64,000 nt of DNA from RGIG2041 sp045652745 (GTDB taxonomy: Bacteria; Bacillota; Clostridia; UBA1381; UMGS1253): the NCBI GenBank assembly GCA_045652745.1, contig JAZRUW010000003.1:16828-80827 (forward strand). The letters are read 5' to 3'. Each line of letters opens with the position of its first letter. The first letter of the stretch is position 1. The notes under the pieces were generated by a model. The model made no database searches and was not told where the DNA came from. It worked only from the letters and a program-made list of their open reading frames with translations. Shown here piece by piece: positions 1 through 10,200 of this stretch. Position numbers and translations under genes: made by a program.

Positions 1-38
1 AAAAACATCTCTACACCAGTTGTCTGTCCTTTTTCCAT
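1..38 (-). CDS. 5' end of an unidentified gene, cut by the window edge
   Basis: An ATG at 36-38 reads out of the window on the minus strand and gives MEKGQTTGVEMF before the edge. A GGGAGG SD sits about 8 nt upstream (46-52) and a promoter-like pair lies at 73-100, so this looks like a real start. Twelve codons are too few to name a product. Confidence 0.5.
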   Translation of the reverse strand, partial: MEKGQTTGVEMF

Positions 39-72
39 TACGGAACCCTCCCGTCGCGTATAAATATAATCC

Positions 73-100
73 AGTATATCACAATTCAGTATTTTTGCAA
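73..100 (-). promoter_or_regulatory. Putative vegetative promoter for the truncated gene
   Basis: On the minus strand TTGCAA (95-100) and TATACT (73-78) are separated by 16 nt, close to the sigma-A consensus, and lie about 35 nt upstream of the start codon at 38. This is pattern recognition only. Confidence 0.4.
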
Positions 101-111
101 GAAAAACTGAG

Positions 112-176
112 CAACTTTCATTAAATCGTAAAATATCTATAGTTTTTGAGATATAATCTTTATAATTTGAAAGTTG
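112..176. repeat. Inverted repeat between the DUF624 gene and the next gene
   Basis: Nine-base arms (caactttca at 112-120, tgaaagttg at 168-176) enclose an AT-rich loop with a shorter atatct/agatat repeat. It lacks a clean T-run on either side, so it could be a weak terminator or chance structure in AT-rich DNA. Nothing else is recognised in 101-194. Confidence 0.25.
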
Positions 177-194
177 TATCTTGTTTTATCCCAA

Positions 195-1034
195 TTATTT
201 TTTTAGCTTTTCTACGTATCTTGCAATAGAGCGCGCACTGTAAAAATGAATAGTTAACGCCATTAAAATCGTAAGCATAATCACAAAAGGTACGAGAGCA
301 AATAATTGCATAAAATAGAACAATGCTAATATCACGCCAGCATTACCAGCAAGTAACAACAAATTCGGCAACCATTTTATAATCGCAAATACGAACGAAT
401 TTCTATAAATCTGACGAATCGAATCCTTGTAAGTCACCATAAACTGATATACATAAAAATGCATAAACGTATAAAGGCACAATATAAATGCAAACGCAAC
501 ATAAATATATGTTAAAATCGTTCCACTAAACATCTGTGAGTAGAAATTCAGGGCAGTTGCAGATAAAAACATCACCAAAATATCTATAACCATTACCAGG
601 ATACTTTGTCCGAAATTTTGACGGATTGCGTAAATAAAATCTGCCCAAACCCAGGCATGTTCTCGCCTCGAATAATTACGCAATATGTATGCGATACCTG
701 CCGAAGCCGGTCCACTGCCCCACAAAACAATAATGCCCATTACAAATATGAAACGCAAAACCAAATCCGTCATCATAGCTTCTTTCGCAGTAAAATCCCC
801 AAGGATTTGCGCAGCAACGGTGCTCATTTTTGCCAAACTGCCGGCATTAATCGGTGAGAGCCAGAATAAAAACAGAATGTACGGCAAAGAGAATAAAAGA
901 TAGAAAAAGTTTACATTCATCAAAGCCACAAACTTGTTAAATACAATGTCAAAATAAGCAAAGATACCTCGCTTTTCGTATTCTTTCTCCAGTCTGCTCT
1001 CCTCATCAATATCATGTTGACTAAACTTTGCCAT
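195..1034 (-). CDS. DUF624 (YesL-like) integral membrane protein
   Basis: The 279-residue protein has a charged N-terminus and about six hydrophobic segments (near 38-60, 91-113, 143-161, 170-198, 216-240, 241-264). The family signature, a GPAxAGIAYILRNY-like stretch followed by REHAWVWADF, lies at about 108-133. DUF624/YesL proteins are bacterial inner-membrane proteins often found near carbohydrate transporters; their biochemical role is not established. Here the gene stands alone, with the truncated gene downstream and no sugar transporter in view. The ATG follows an AAAGGGG-type SD. No regulator is adjacent. Confidence 0.75.
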   Translation of the reverse strand: MAKFSQHDIDEESRLEKEYEKRGIFAYFDIVFNKFVALMNVNFFYLLFSLPYILFLFWLSPINAGSLAKMSTVAAQILGDFTAKEAMMTDLVLRFIFVMGIIVLWGSGPASAGIAYILRNYSRREHAWVWADFIYAIRQNFGQSILVMVIDILVMFLSATALNFYSQMFSGTILTYIYVAFAFILCLYTFMHFYVYQFMVTYKDSIRQIYRNSFVFAIIKWLPNLLLLAGNAGVILALFYFMQLFALVPFVIMLTILMALTIHFYSARSIARYVEKLKK

Positions 1035-1194
1035 ATTTATACCCCTTTCTTAAAACTCTATATAGCGCTTTACTGTTTTACCTTTGTTATACGTATGAAA
1101 TTTCGACCGAAACTCCGTAATATAATCCGCCAATTGCACACTTTCCGTCACCAATATATAAATTCATTATACCATCACGCATAATAACACCTGC

Positions 1195-4020
1195 TCACAA
1201 TATCTTTTTAAGATAAGCCCCCGTAGCAGAACCCGCACATTTTGCAACCGTTTCAGGCGTACCGCAACATAGAACTTCCCCGCCAGCGTCTCCACCTTCC
1301 GGTCCGAGATCAATAATATAATCCGCTGTTTTAATTACATCCATATTATGCTCGATAACCAACATAGTATTGCCGTTATCTAACAGACGTTGCAATACGT
1401 CAAGCAACCTGTGCACATCCGCAATATGCAAACCGGTCGTCGGCTCATCTAAGATATAAATTGTCTTCCCTGTAGAACGTTTACAAAGTTCCGTTGCCAA
1501 TTTCACGCGCTGCGCTTCGCCGCCGGAAAGTGTGGTGGATGGCTGGCCAAGTTTTATATAACCAAGACCGACATCATACAGGGTTTGAATTTTCTTTGCG
1601 ATTTTCGGTATGTTTTCAAAGAAGGACAGCGCCTCTTCCACCGTCATTTCCAAGACCTCATGGATATTTTTTCCTTTATATTTCACTTCAAGGGTTTCCT
1701 TGGAATAACGCTTGCCTTTACACACTTCGCACGGCACATAAACATCCGGCAAGAAATTCATTTCGATTTGAATAATACCGTCACCGCTGCACGCTTCACA
1801 ACGCCCGCCTTTTACATTAAAACTAAATCTGCCGGCATTATAACCGCGCATTTTTGCTTCTACCGTGCCTGCAAACAAATCACGAATATCCGAAAACAGA
1901 CCTGTATATGTGGCGGGATTGGAACGCGGTGTTCTCCCAATCGGCGACTGGTCAATGTTGATGACCTTATCTAAATGCTCCAAACCTTTAATTTGTTTCA
2001 CTTTTCCGTTTTTAGTTTTCGCACGGTTCAATTCACGAGCCAGATATTTAAACAATATCTCATTGACCAAGGAAGACTTTCCCGAACCCGAAACACCGGT
2101 CACGCATGTAAATGTTCCAAGTGGAATTTTCACATTTACAGATTTTAAATTGTTTTCTTCTGCACCGATGACTTCCAAGTATGCACCGTTTCCTTTTCTG
2201 CGCTCACTCGGCACCAAAATAGATTTTCTCCCGCTCAGATAATCGCCGGTATGCGAGCCAACGACCGCTTTAATTTCTTCTACATTTCCTTGCGCAACAA
2301 TTTCTCCGCCGTGTATCCCTGCCCCCGGACCGACATCCACAATGTGGTCCGCCGCATACATGGTATCTTCGTCGTGTTCAACTACAATCAAAGTATTGCC
2401 GGCATCGCGCAAACGTTTTAAAGTTGCAATCAATTTTTCATTATCCCGTTGGTGCAAACCAATACTCGGCTCGTCTAAAATGTACAGCACGCCAACCAAG
2501 CCGGAGCCGATCTGCGTCGCCAGACGGATGCGTTGTGATTCACCGCCGGAAAGCGTTCCGGCACTTCTGGAAAGTGTCAGATATCCAAGGCCGACATCTT
2601 TTAAAAACTGTAATCGGCTCATGATTTCTTTTATAATTTGATTGCCGATTTTTTCTTCGCGTTCTGTCAGCTTTAAATTTTCAAAAAAAGCGATTTCCTG
2701 AACAACAGACAAGTCACACAATTCAATTATATTCAAGCCACCAACCGTCACTGCAAGAATTTGCGGTTTTAAACGTCTGCCGTCACAACTGCCGCATGCA
2801 TGGTTGGTCATATAACCCTCAATCTCCGACCTTGCCCAATCCGATGTTGTTTCACGGTATCTGCGTTGCAGATTATTGACTAAACCTTCAAAATCGGTAT
2901 AATACTCACTTTTACCGTGTTTTCCCTTGTATTCTACCAGCACTTGCTCACCGTTCGTACCGAAGAGCATAATGTTTTTTGCCTGCTCGCTCAAATCTTT
3001 AAACGGAACATCCAAACTGAAATTATAAGTTCTTGCGAGCGCACGATAATACGAAGCGGCAATACTGTCCTCAATGTGTGGCGCCATCCAGCCACTGATT
3101 GCAACCGCACCTTCCAAAATGCTCTTATTTTCATCACGTACTACCAAATCCGGGTCCACCTTCATGGTAAAACCGAGACCGTCGCACTCTGGACATGCTC
3201 CAAAAGGCGAGTTAAACGAAAACGAACGCGGCGTTAATTCTTCCATGTTGATTCCGCAATCTTCACACGCATAATTTTGTGAAAACAGCATATCTTCACC
3301 ATCAAGCACAGATACAATTACAAGACCGTTGCCGATTTTGAGCGCAGCCTCAATAGAATCCGCAAGACGGCGGCGAATGTCCGGTTTCATTATAATTCTG
3401 TCTACAACGATTTCTATCGTATGCTTTTTATTTTTATCCAGTTCTATATTTTCGGACAAATCATATATATTACCGTCTACGCGCACGCGCACATAGCCGC
3501 CCTTTTTCGCATCCGAAAAAACTTTTTGATGTTCACCTTTTTTTGCACGCACAACCGGCGCAAGAATCATAAGTTTCGTTTGCTCAGGCAGCACAAGAAC
3601 ACTTTCAATAATCTGGTCTACAGTTTGCTTAGAAATCTCTTTGCCGCAAACCGGACAGTGCGGAATTCCGATATGTGCATACAACAGACGAAAGTAATCG
3701 TAAATTTCCGTAACCGTACCAACCGTGGAACGCGGATTCTTATTTGTGGTCTTTTGGTCAATGCTGATTGCGGGCGAAAGACCTTCAATCAGGTCAACAT
3801 CCGGCTTATCCATTCTTCCGAGAAACATTCTTGCATATGAAGACAAAGACTCAATATATCGCCTCTGCCCTTCAGCGTAAATGGTATCAAAAGCCAGAGA
3901 AGATTTACCCGAACCGCTAAGACCGGTTACAACAACCAGTTTATCTCTCGGTATGGTTACGTCAATATTTTTTAAATTGTGCACGCGTGCACCTTTAATC
4001 ACAATATTATCTTTACCCAT
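1195..4020 (-). CDS. uvrA: Excinuclease ABC subunit A (UvrA)
   Basis: UvrA is the damage-recognition ATPase of nucleotide excision repair and loads UvrB on DNA. The 941-residue length is normal. Two ABC ATPase modules are visible: the first Walker A (GLSGSGKSS, near 33) and the second (GVSGSGKSS), each with an LSGGE signature. Cysteine pairs CPVC, CEDC/CPEC and CEAC/CEVC mark the zinc-binding insertions. The ATG overlaps the end of uvrB by 8 nt, so the two subunits form one translationally coupled operon. I see no clear LexA/DinR box upstream of the operon. Confidence 0.98.
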   Translation of the reverse strand: MGKDNIVIKGARVHNLKNIDVTIPRDKLVVVTGLSGSGKSSLAFDTIYAEGQRRYIESLSSYARMFLGRMDKPDVDLIEGLSPAISIDQKTTNKNPRSTVGTVTEIYDYFRLLYAHIGIPHCPVCGKEISKQTVDQIIESVLVLPEQTKLMILAPVVRAKKGEHQKVFSDAKKGGYVRVRVDGNIYDLSENIELDKNKKHTIEIVVDRIIMKPDIRRRLADSIEAALKIGNGLVIVSVLDGEDMLFSQNYACEDCGINMEELTPRSFSFNSPFGACPECDGLGFTMKVDPDLVVRDENKSILEGAVAISGWMAPHIEDSIAASYYRALARTYNFSLDVPFKDLSEQAKNIMLFGTNGEQVLVEYKGKHGKSEYYTDFEGLVNNLQRRYRETTSDWARSEIEGYMTNHACGSCDGRRLKPQILAVTVGGLNIIELCDLSVVQEIAFFENLKLTEREEKIGNQIIKEIMSRLQFLKDVGLGYLTLSRSAGTLSGGESQRIRLATQIGSGLVGVLYILDEPSIGLHQRDNEKLIATLKRLRDAGNTLIVVEHDEDTMYAADHIVDVGPGAGIHGGEIVAQGNVEEIKAVVGSHTGDYLSGRKSILVPSERRKGNGAYLEVIGAEENNLKSVNVKIPLGTFTCVTGVSGSGKSSLVNEILFKYLARELNRAKTKNGKVKQIKGLEHLDKVINIDQSPIGRTPRSNPATYTGLFSDIRDLFAGTVEAKMRGYNAGRFSFNVKGGRCEACSGDGIIQIEMNFLPDVYVPCEVCKGKRYSKETLEVKYKGKNIHEVLEMTVEEALSFFENIPKIAKKIQTLYDVGLGYIKLGQPSTTLSGGEAQRVKLATELCKRSTGKTIYILDEPTTGLHIADVHRLLDVLQRLLDNGNTMLVIEHNMDVIKTADYIIDLGPEGGDAGGEVLCCGTPETVAKCAGSATGAYLKKIL

Positions 4021-5983
4021 CTAAATTCACCTTTAATTTAATCTCTAAGATTTTATCACGCAGATATGCCGCACGTTCAAAATCCAGATTCTTAACCGCT
4101 AAATTCATTTCTTCCGTCAATTCAAAAATCTGCTCTTTTGCCCTTGAAATATCCGTTTCTACTTCAGCATCATCGGCCTTATAGACTTTTGTCGCCTCAA
4201 TAACTTCGCGGATGGATTTAATAATTGTTTTCGGCACAATCCCATGCGCCTCGTTATACACTTGTTGCAGAGCACGGCGACGGTTCGTTTCATTAATGGC
4301 ACGTTGCATAGATTCCGTAATGTTCTCCGCATACATAATAACTTGACCCTGAGCATTTCTGGCCGCGCGTCCTATCGTTTGTATGAGCGAAGTTTCATTA
4401 CGCAAAAATCCTTCCTTGTCCGCGTCCAATATAGCTACAAGCGACACTTCCGGCAAGTCCAGGCCCTCACGAAGCAGGTTGATCCCAACTAGCACATCAT
4501 ACACACCGCTACGCAAATCGTTAATAATTTTCATTCTGTCAATCGTATGGACATCCGAATGCATATACGTAACTTTGATGCCAAGCTCTTCCATGTACGC
4601 CGTTAAGTCCTCCGCCATGCGTTTCGTCATCGTTGTTACTAATACACGTTCAGAACGTTCTGCGCGTTTGTTGACTTCACCAATTAAATCTTCAATCTGT
4701 GTTTTGACCGGACGGACAAAAATCTCCGGATCCAACAAACCGGTCGGACGTATAACCTGTTCTACAATTTGGGCAGAATGGTTTTGTTCGTAAATTGCCG
4801 GCGTAGCCGACACAAATACCACCTGATGAATATGCTCTTCAAATTCCTCGAAATTGAGTGGTCTGTTGTCATACGCAGACGGCAAGCGAAAACCATAGTC
4901 AACCAGGGATTGTTTTCGTGAGCGGTCGCCGGCATACATCGCACGCACCTGTGGTATTGTTACATGCGACTCGTCAACAATCAGCAAAAAATCTTCCGGA
5001 AAATAATCCATAAGTGTAAACGGTGCGGAGCCGGCAGTTCTGCCACTGATATGTCTGGAATAGTTTTCTATGCCGGAACAAAACCCGACCTCGCGCATCA
5101 TTTCAATATCATACTTGGTGCGTTGCGCAATTCTCTGCGCTTCAACCAATTTGTTCTGACTTTCAAAATAAGCAACACGTTCTTCAAGTTCAGCCTCAAT
5201 CGCCTCAATCGCCTGTTCCATCTTCTCTTTCGTCGTTACATAGTGAGAAGCCGGAAAAATTACACAGTGTTCACGCAAGCCGACAATTTCACCGGTCAAA
5301 GCGTTGATTTCGGATATGCGGTCAATTGTATCTCCGAAGAATTCTACGCGAATTGCATTTTCGCCTTGATCCGATGGAAAAATCTCCACAGTATCGCCAC
5401 GGACACGGAATTTACTTCTCGAAAAATCAATGTCATTTCTTTCATACTGAATTTCAATTAATCGGTGCATAACCTCATCCGGACTCTTATCCATGCCCAC
5501 ACGAAGCGAAAGCACTAAAGTATTATAGTCAATCGGGTCACCGAGACCGTATATGCACGATACGCTCGCCACAATAATGACATCCTTGCGCTCAAACAAG
5601 GCCGCCGTCGCACTGTGGCGGAGTTTGTCTATCTCATCATTTACAGATGAATCCTTTTCGATATACGTATCTGTATTCGGAATATACGCTTCCGGCTGAT
5701 AATAATCGTAATAACTAACAAAATACTCCACCGCACTATTCGGAAAAAAGGCTTTAAATTCACTGCAAAGCTGCGCCGCAAGCGTTTTATTGTGCGCCAA
5801 AACAAGCGTAGGTTTGTTGACCTGCGCTATGACATTCGCCATCGTAAACGTTTTACCTGAGCCTGTTACACCCAAAAGCGTTTGCCCCTGATATCCGCTT
5901 AGAATACCTTCGGATAGTTGCGCAATCGCTTTCGGCTGATCGCCCGTCGGCGCATATTCAGATACAATCTGAAACTGATTCAT
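4013..5983 (-). CDS. uvrB: Excinuclease ABC subunit B (UvrB)
   Basis: UvrB is the helicase-like subunit that verifies DNA damage and recruits UvrC. The protein (656 residues) has the Walker A motif GVTGSGKTF, the tyrosine-rich beta-hairpin YYDYYQPEAYIP, the late helicase motif QTIGRAARN and a C-terminal UVR segment that binds UvrA/UvrC. I chose the ATG at 5983 because GGAG lies 6 nt upstream; an in-frame ATG at 5995 overlaps that SD and is less likely. uvrA follows with an 8-nt overlap. A promoter-like pair lies at 6036-6065. Confidence 0.97.
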   Translation of the reverse strand: MNQFQIVSEYAPTGDQPKAIAQLSEGILSGYQGQTLLGVTGSGKTFTMANVIAQVNKPTLVLAHNKTLAAQLCSEFKAFFPNSAVEYFVSYYDYYQPEAYIPNTDTYIEKDSSVNDEIDKLRHSATAALFERKDVIIVASVSCIYGLGDPIDYNTLVLSLRVGMDKSPDEVMHRLIEIQYERNDIDFSRSKFRVRGDTVEIFPSDQGENAIRVEFFGDTIDRISEINALTGEIVGLREHCVIFPASHYVTTKEKMEQAIEAIEAELEERVAYFESQNKLVEAQRIAQRTKYDIEMMREVGFCSGIENYSRHISGRTAGSAPFTLMDYFPEDFLLIVDESHVTIPQVRAMYAGDRSRKQSLVDYGFRLPSAYDNRPLNFEEFEEHIHQVVFVSATPAIYEQNHSAQIVEQVIRPTGLLDPEIFVRPVKTQIEDLIGEVNKRAERSERVLVTTMTKRMAEDLTAYMEELGIKVTYMHSDVHTIDRMKIINDLRSGVYDVLVGINLLREGLDLPEVSLVAILDADKEGFLRNETSLIQTIGRAARNAQGQVIMYAENITESMQRAINETNRRRALQQVYNEAHGIVPKTIIKSIREVIEATKVYKADDAEVETDISRAKEQIFELTEEMNLAVKNLDFERAAYLRDKILEIKLKVNLDG

Positions 5984-6035
5984 ACCCTTCTCCATATACG
6001 TATAAATTCATAAAATTACTCTAGCCGTTCATAAT

Positions 6036-6065
6036 AGTATAACACACTTTGCACCAAATTAGCAA
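6036..6065 (-). promoter_or_regulatory. Putative promoter of uvrB-uvrA
   Basis: Minus-strand TTGCTA (6060-6065), 18-nt spacer and TATACT (6036-6041), about 50 nt upstream of the uvrB ATG. A moderate match to sigma-A; no CGAAC-N4-GTTCG operator is visible. Confidence 0.4.
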
Positions 6066-6101
6066 GCAAATTCATCTGAGATTCACAAAAAGTACACAAA
6101 T

Positions 6102-6129
6102 AAAAATTGTGCCCTAAGGCACAATTTTA
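6102..6129 (-). terminator. Rho-independent terminator after the PrsA-like gene
   Basis: Arms aaaattgtgcc (6103-6113) and ggcacaatttt (6118-6128) pair perfectly around the loop ctaa. On the minus strand the hairpin sits just past the foldase stop codon and its 3' arm runs into T residues. Confidence 0.85.
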
Positions 6130-6139
6130 AATTTAAAAA

Positions 6140-7177
6140 TTACGATTTAATTTTATCCAAAACTTTTGTGTTCTTCTCTACCTTTGCCTCTGCAACCCAT
6201 TGATCCTTCACCATTGCATTAAAACGCTCGTAAGCAACTTCAGCTTTGAGCTGGTCTTTCACGTCTTCATATGCATCAAAGGTCTCCTGCGACGGCAATC
6301 TCTTGATAATATGATAACCGTACTCCGTTTCCACAAGACCGCTCACTTCGCCGACTTCCAATGCATATGCACCGTCATCAAATGCCTGAACAAACTGGCG
6401 GTCATTATGCGTAAAGCTGTAGCCGTCATAAGATACTTCACCGTCTTCCGAGTATTCTCTCATCAGTTTCTCGAAATCTTCACCGGCATTAACACGGTCC
6501 AAAAGCTTCTGTGCTTCTGCTTTCGCTTCATCCTTTGTCCTTTCGATACCTTTTGTAGGATCACTGAACAGCACAAGAATATGCTTTGCAAAAATGGAAT
6601 TTGCATAAAATTCATTCTTCAGATTCTCGTACTGAGCCTGCAATTCCTCTTCGGAAACATTGTTGAGGGCTTCATCTTCCATTACATACTTTTGCTGCAA
6701 CTTGGATGCAACCATAATCTTTTTGAGCAAACCTTTAACAGAGTCTTTTGTTACCTGACACTTAGAAAGCTGTTTGTTAAACGCTTCTGCGCCGCCGTAC
6801 TGTTCAACCAGTGCATTGTAGTTGCCATCCACGTAGGAAAGCTCCTCTGCAGTTAAACTAACCCCTTCCGCTTCGGCTTTTTGCGCCTGCACCCAAATCA
6901 ATACGATTTCATCAATCGTTTTGTCCTTAGCTACATCAATCGCTTTGCGGTTGTCAATTTCCTCGGTCTTCCACTTTTCTGCATCTGCCGCATCAAAACC
7001 GATGGCATTTGCAATTTCACCTTTAAAAGACTCGAGCATGAAATTAAACTCGCCGCCGGTTACAGTTTCACCGTTAATGGTCAATACCTCACTCACATCA
7101 ACAACTTCACAGCCGGAAAAAGTACCAACTAAAAACAGCAAAGAAAGAATTACACTTAAAATTGCGCTCTTTTTCAT
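6140..7177 (-). CDS. PrsA-like peptidyl-prolyl isomerase lipoprotein
   Basis: A secreted foldase (345 residues) expected to help proteins fold after export. The N-terminus is a lipoprotein signal ending FSGC, so Cys23 is the likely lipidated residue; lgt, which would modify it, is also in this window. Residues about 50-190 resemble the helical SurA/PrsA N-domain, and about 195-290 form a parvulin (PpiC) domain with the AKHILV opening and GYHIIKR ending. A GGGAAG SD precedes the ATG. It follows mfd in the same direction but probably has its own promoter at 7220-7248. Confidence 0.85.
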   Translation of the reverse strand: MKKSAILSVILSLLFLVGTFSGCEVVDVSEVLTINGETVTGGEFNFMLESFKGEIANAIGFDAADAEKWKTEEIDNRKAIDVAKDKTIDEIVLIWVQAQKAEAEGVSLTAEELSYVDGNYNALVEQYGGAEAFNKQLSKCQVTKDSVKGLLKKIMVASKLQQKYVMEDEALNNVSEEELQAQYENLKNEFYANSIFAKHILVLFSDPTKGIERTKDEAKAEAQKLLDRVNAGEDFEKLMREYSEDGEVSYDGYSFTHNDRQFVQAFDDGAYALEVGEVSGLVETEYGYHIIKRLPSQETFDAYEDVKDQLKAEVAYERFNAMVKDQWVAEAKVEKNTKVLDKIKS

Positions 7178-7219
7178 ATTTATCTTCCCTTCCTATGCAA
7201 CTTATAATGACTTGTGTAT

Positions 7220-7248
7220 ATTATAACAGCAAATTACACTGACTGCAA
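7220..7248 (-). promoter_or_regulatory. Putative promoter of the PrsA-like gene
   Basis: TTGCAG (7243-7248) and TATAAT (7220-7225) on the minus strand are 17 nt apart. The -35 lies inside the last codons of mfd. Confidence 0.5.
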
Positions 7249-10200
7249 TTCTTTCATGCGTTGTAATATAAACTTAATATTCTGCATTTTTTCGTCCGAG
7301 GATAGTTTTTTTGTTTTATACAGCAGATAAGGACGTTCACCCGCCGAGAACAGCATTTCACCGTTATATTCACCGGCGACAGTCAAAATCACTTTCATAT
7401 CCGCGTTTGCGGCATCAAAGCGAAGAAAAACGCCATCGGATTTCTCTGTAATTTCTGTTATTTTTAAATCTTTTGCATACGCTTTAATCAGCGCAACATC
7501 CAAGACACCGAGCACCGGTTTCGGCATATCGCCGAAACGGTCTTCGAGTTCTTCCTCCACCGCGTATCTGTCCTGTAAATCCGTTATTGCCGCAATACGC
7601 TTATACATATCAATGCGGATCTCCTGGCTATGGATATAGTTTTCCGGAATATGCGCGCTGACATGAAAATCAATGGACGTTTCAAAGTTTACTTCCGGTG
7701 CTTTACCACTCAGTTCGTCCACACTTTCTTTGAGCAACTTGCAATACATATCGTAGCCGACAGCATCCATATGTCCGTGTTGCTGTTCCCCAAGCAAATT
7801 GCCCGCACCGCGGATTTCCAAGTCGCGCATTGCGATTTTAAAGCCGGAGCCAAACTCCGTAAACTCACGGATGGCACTTAGTCGCTTTAATGCAACCTCA
7901 CTCATGACATAGCTTTTGCTGTAAGTCAAATAAGCATAAGCCAAACGGTTGGAGCGGCCTACGCGACCACGCAGCTGATAGAGCTGCGCAAGACCCATTT
8001 TGTCCGCGTTTTCAATGATAATTGTATTTACATTGGATATGTCCAGACCGGTTTCAATAATCGTCGTACATACCAATACATTTGTTTCTCCCTCCATAAA
8101 ATCGTACATGACACGCTCAAGGGCTTCCTCGCCCATTTTTCCGTGTCCGATACCGATTTTAGCTTCGGGAATCAAGTTTTGAATTTGACTTGCCTTGGTA
8201 TGGATACCGTTTACGCGGTTAAACAAATAGTACACCTGACCGCCGCGCGCAAGTTCCTTTTTTATCGCATCAGCAATCACCCGTTCATCATGCTCCATTA
8301 CATAAGTCTGCACCGGATAACGGTTTTGCGGCGGTTGAGTAATTACGCTCATATCACGAATGTTAACCATTGCCATATGAAGCGTTCGCGGAATCGGCGT
8401 TGCAGTCAAAGTCAAAACATCCACATTCTTGCGAATTTCTTTCAGCTTCTCTTTGTGCGCAACACCAAAACGTTGCTCTTCATCAATGATAAGCAGTCCC
8501 AAATCACGAAATTCCAAGTCTTTTTGCAATATACGGTGTGTACCGATAATGACATCTATTTCACCCGTCTTTAATTTTTCAATAATTTTCTTTTGCTCGG
8601 CAGGTGTTCTGAATCTTGAAAGCATTTCTACTTTTATCGGATATGCCTGCATACGCTGCATAAACGTATTGTAATGCTGCATTGCAAGAATGGTCGTTGG
8701 CACTAAATACGCCACCTGTTTGGAATCCATAACCGCTTTGAACGCGGCGCGAATGGCAACCTCTGTTTTTCCGTAGCCGACATCGCCGCAAAGCAAACGG
8801 TCCATCGGCCGTTCTGCTTCCATATCCTTTTTAACTTCTTCTATGCTGCGCAATTGGTCCGGCGTTTCCGTATAACCAAATCCATCCTCAAATTCACGTT
8901 GCCATAGTGTATCCGGCGCAAATGCATGCCCTTTCAGGCGCGAACGCTCACCGTAAAGTTGTATTAAGTACTGCGCAAGCTCCGACGTGGAAGCTTTTAC
9001 GCGCGCTTTCGTCTTACCCCAATCTGTGCCGCCGAGTTTATTTACTTTAACATGCTTATCGGTGCCGCCGATATATTTAAACAACATATCCAGTTGCTCA
9101 ACAGGCACATATAAATTATCCGTTCCCTGATAGGATACTTTCAAATAATCCTTAACAACGCCCTCAACCGTCAGTTTTACAATACCTTCGTATTTGCCGA
9201 TACCGTGCGCCTGATGCACAACATAGTCGCCCGGCTGAATATCTGCAAACGAACGGATTCTGTTTGCACCGTCCGGTACAGAAGAACGTTTACTTCTTCT
9301 TTTTTCTTCATAAAATACCTCTCGGTCGCTGATGAGCACAAATCCTATATCCGAATACAAAAATCCGCTGGACAAGCTGCCTGTACTAACCGACAAAACG
9401 CCTTCGTGAAACGTTTCAGGTGTCTTAATATATACACATTCTATATTTTCATTATTCAGTTCCGTAGAAAAGCTTTCCGCGCGCGAAGATGCCCCTGCCA
9501 ACAACAGCACTGTCGCACCGTCGCGATGGTATTCCGCCAAATCTTCTTTTAAAAAGTCCATCTTACCGTGAAAGCTGTTCATCGAACGCGACAACAAGTT
9601 ATAGGAAGCCGTCGGTCGAAAATCAGCCGCAGATGACTGAATCGAGGAAAGTGTAAGCACTTGTTTTTCAAGGAGCCGCTTAACTACTGTTTTATATTCC
9701 GCCCACAAACCTTTGGTTTTCGGCAAGATTAATCCGCGTTCCATCAACTCGCTGAGCACTTCCGACATCTCAATCTCTGCCGATTTCGCATTTTGCGATA
9801 CCATTTTCGGTTCATCCACAAAAACATACGCATCATCAAAATAATCAACTAAGGTTGAAATTTCGGGATAAATCTTATGAATATATCTGTCCGATGATGC
9901 AAAGTAATACTTTTCAGAAAAGTTTTCTATATCTGCGCGCAATCTGTTGCACACATCTTCATTTTCTTTTTTCTCATAACGTTTGAGTTCTTTTTTTAAC
10001 GCGCAAATAATGCCGTCCAACTGCTCTTGGTCGTAAATAGTTTCTCTACAGATGATCACTTCGGCATGTTCAATTTTCTCAATCGAAACTTGCGTAGAAA
10101 CATCAAAAAAGCGAATAGAATCGACTTCATCATCGAAAAATTCAATGCGTAACGGTGCATCATAATTCGGCGTAAACACATCTAAAATCCCGCCGCGAAG

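Noticed and set aside
6000..6060. Possible LexA/DinR operator upstream of uvrB
   Set aside because: Only one half resembling GAAC is present; no CGAAC-N4-GTTCG palindrome.
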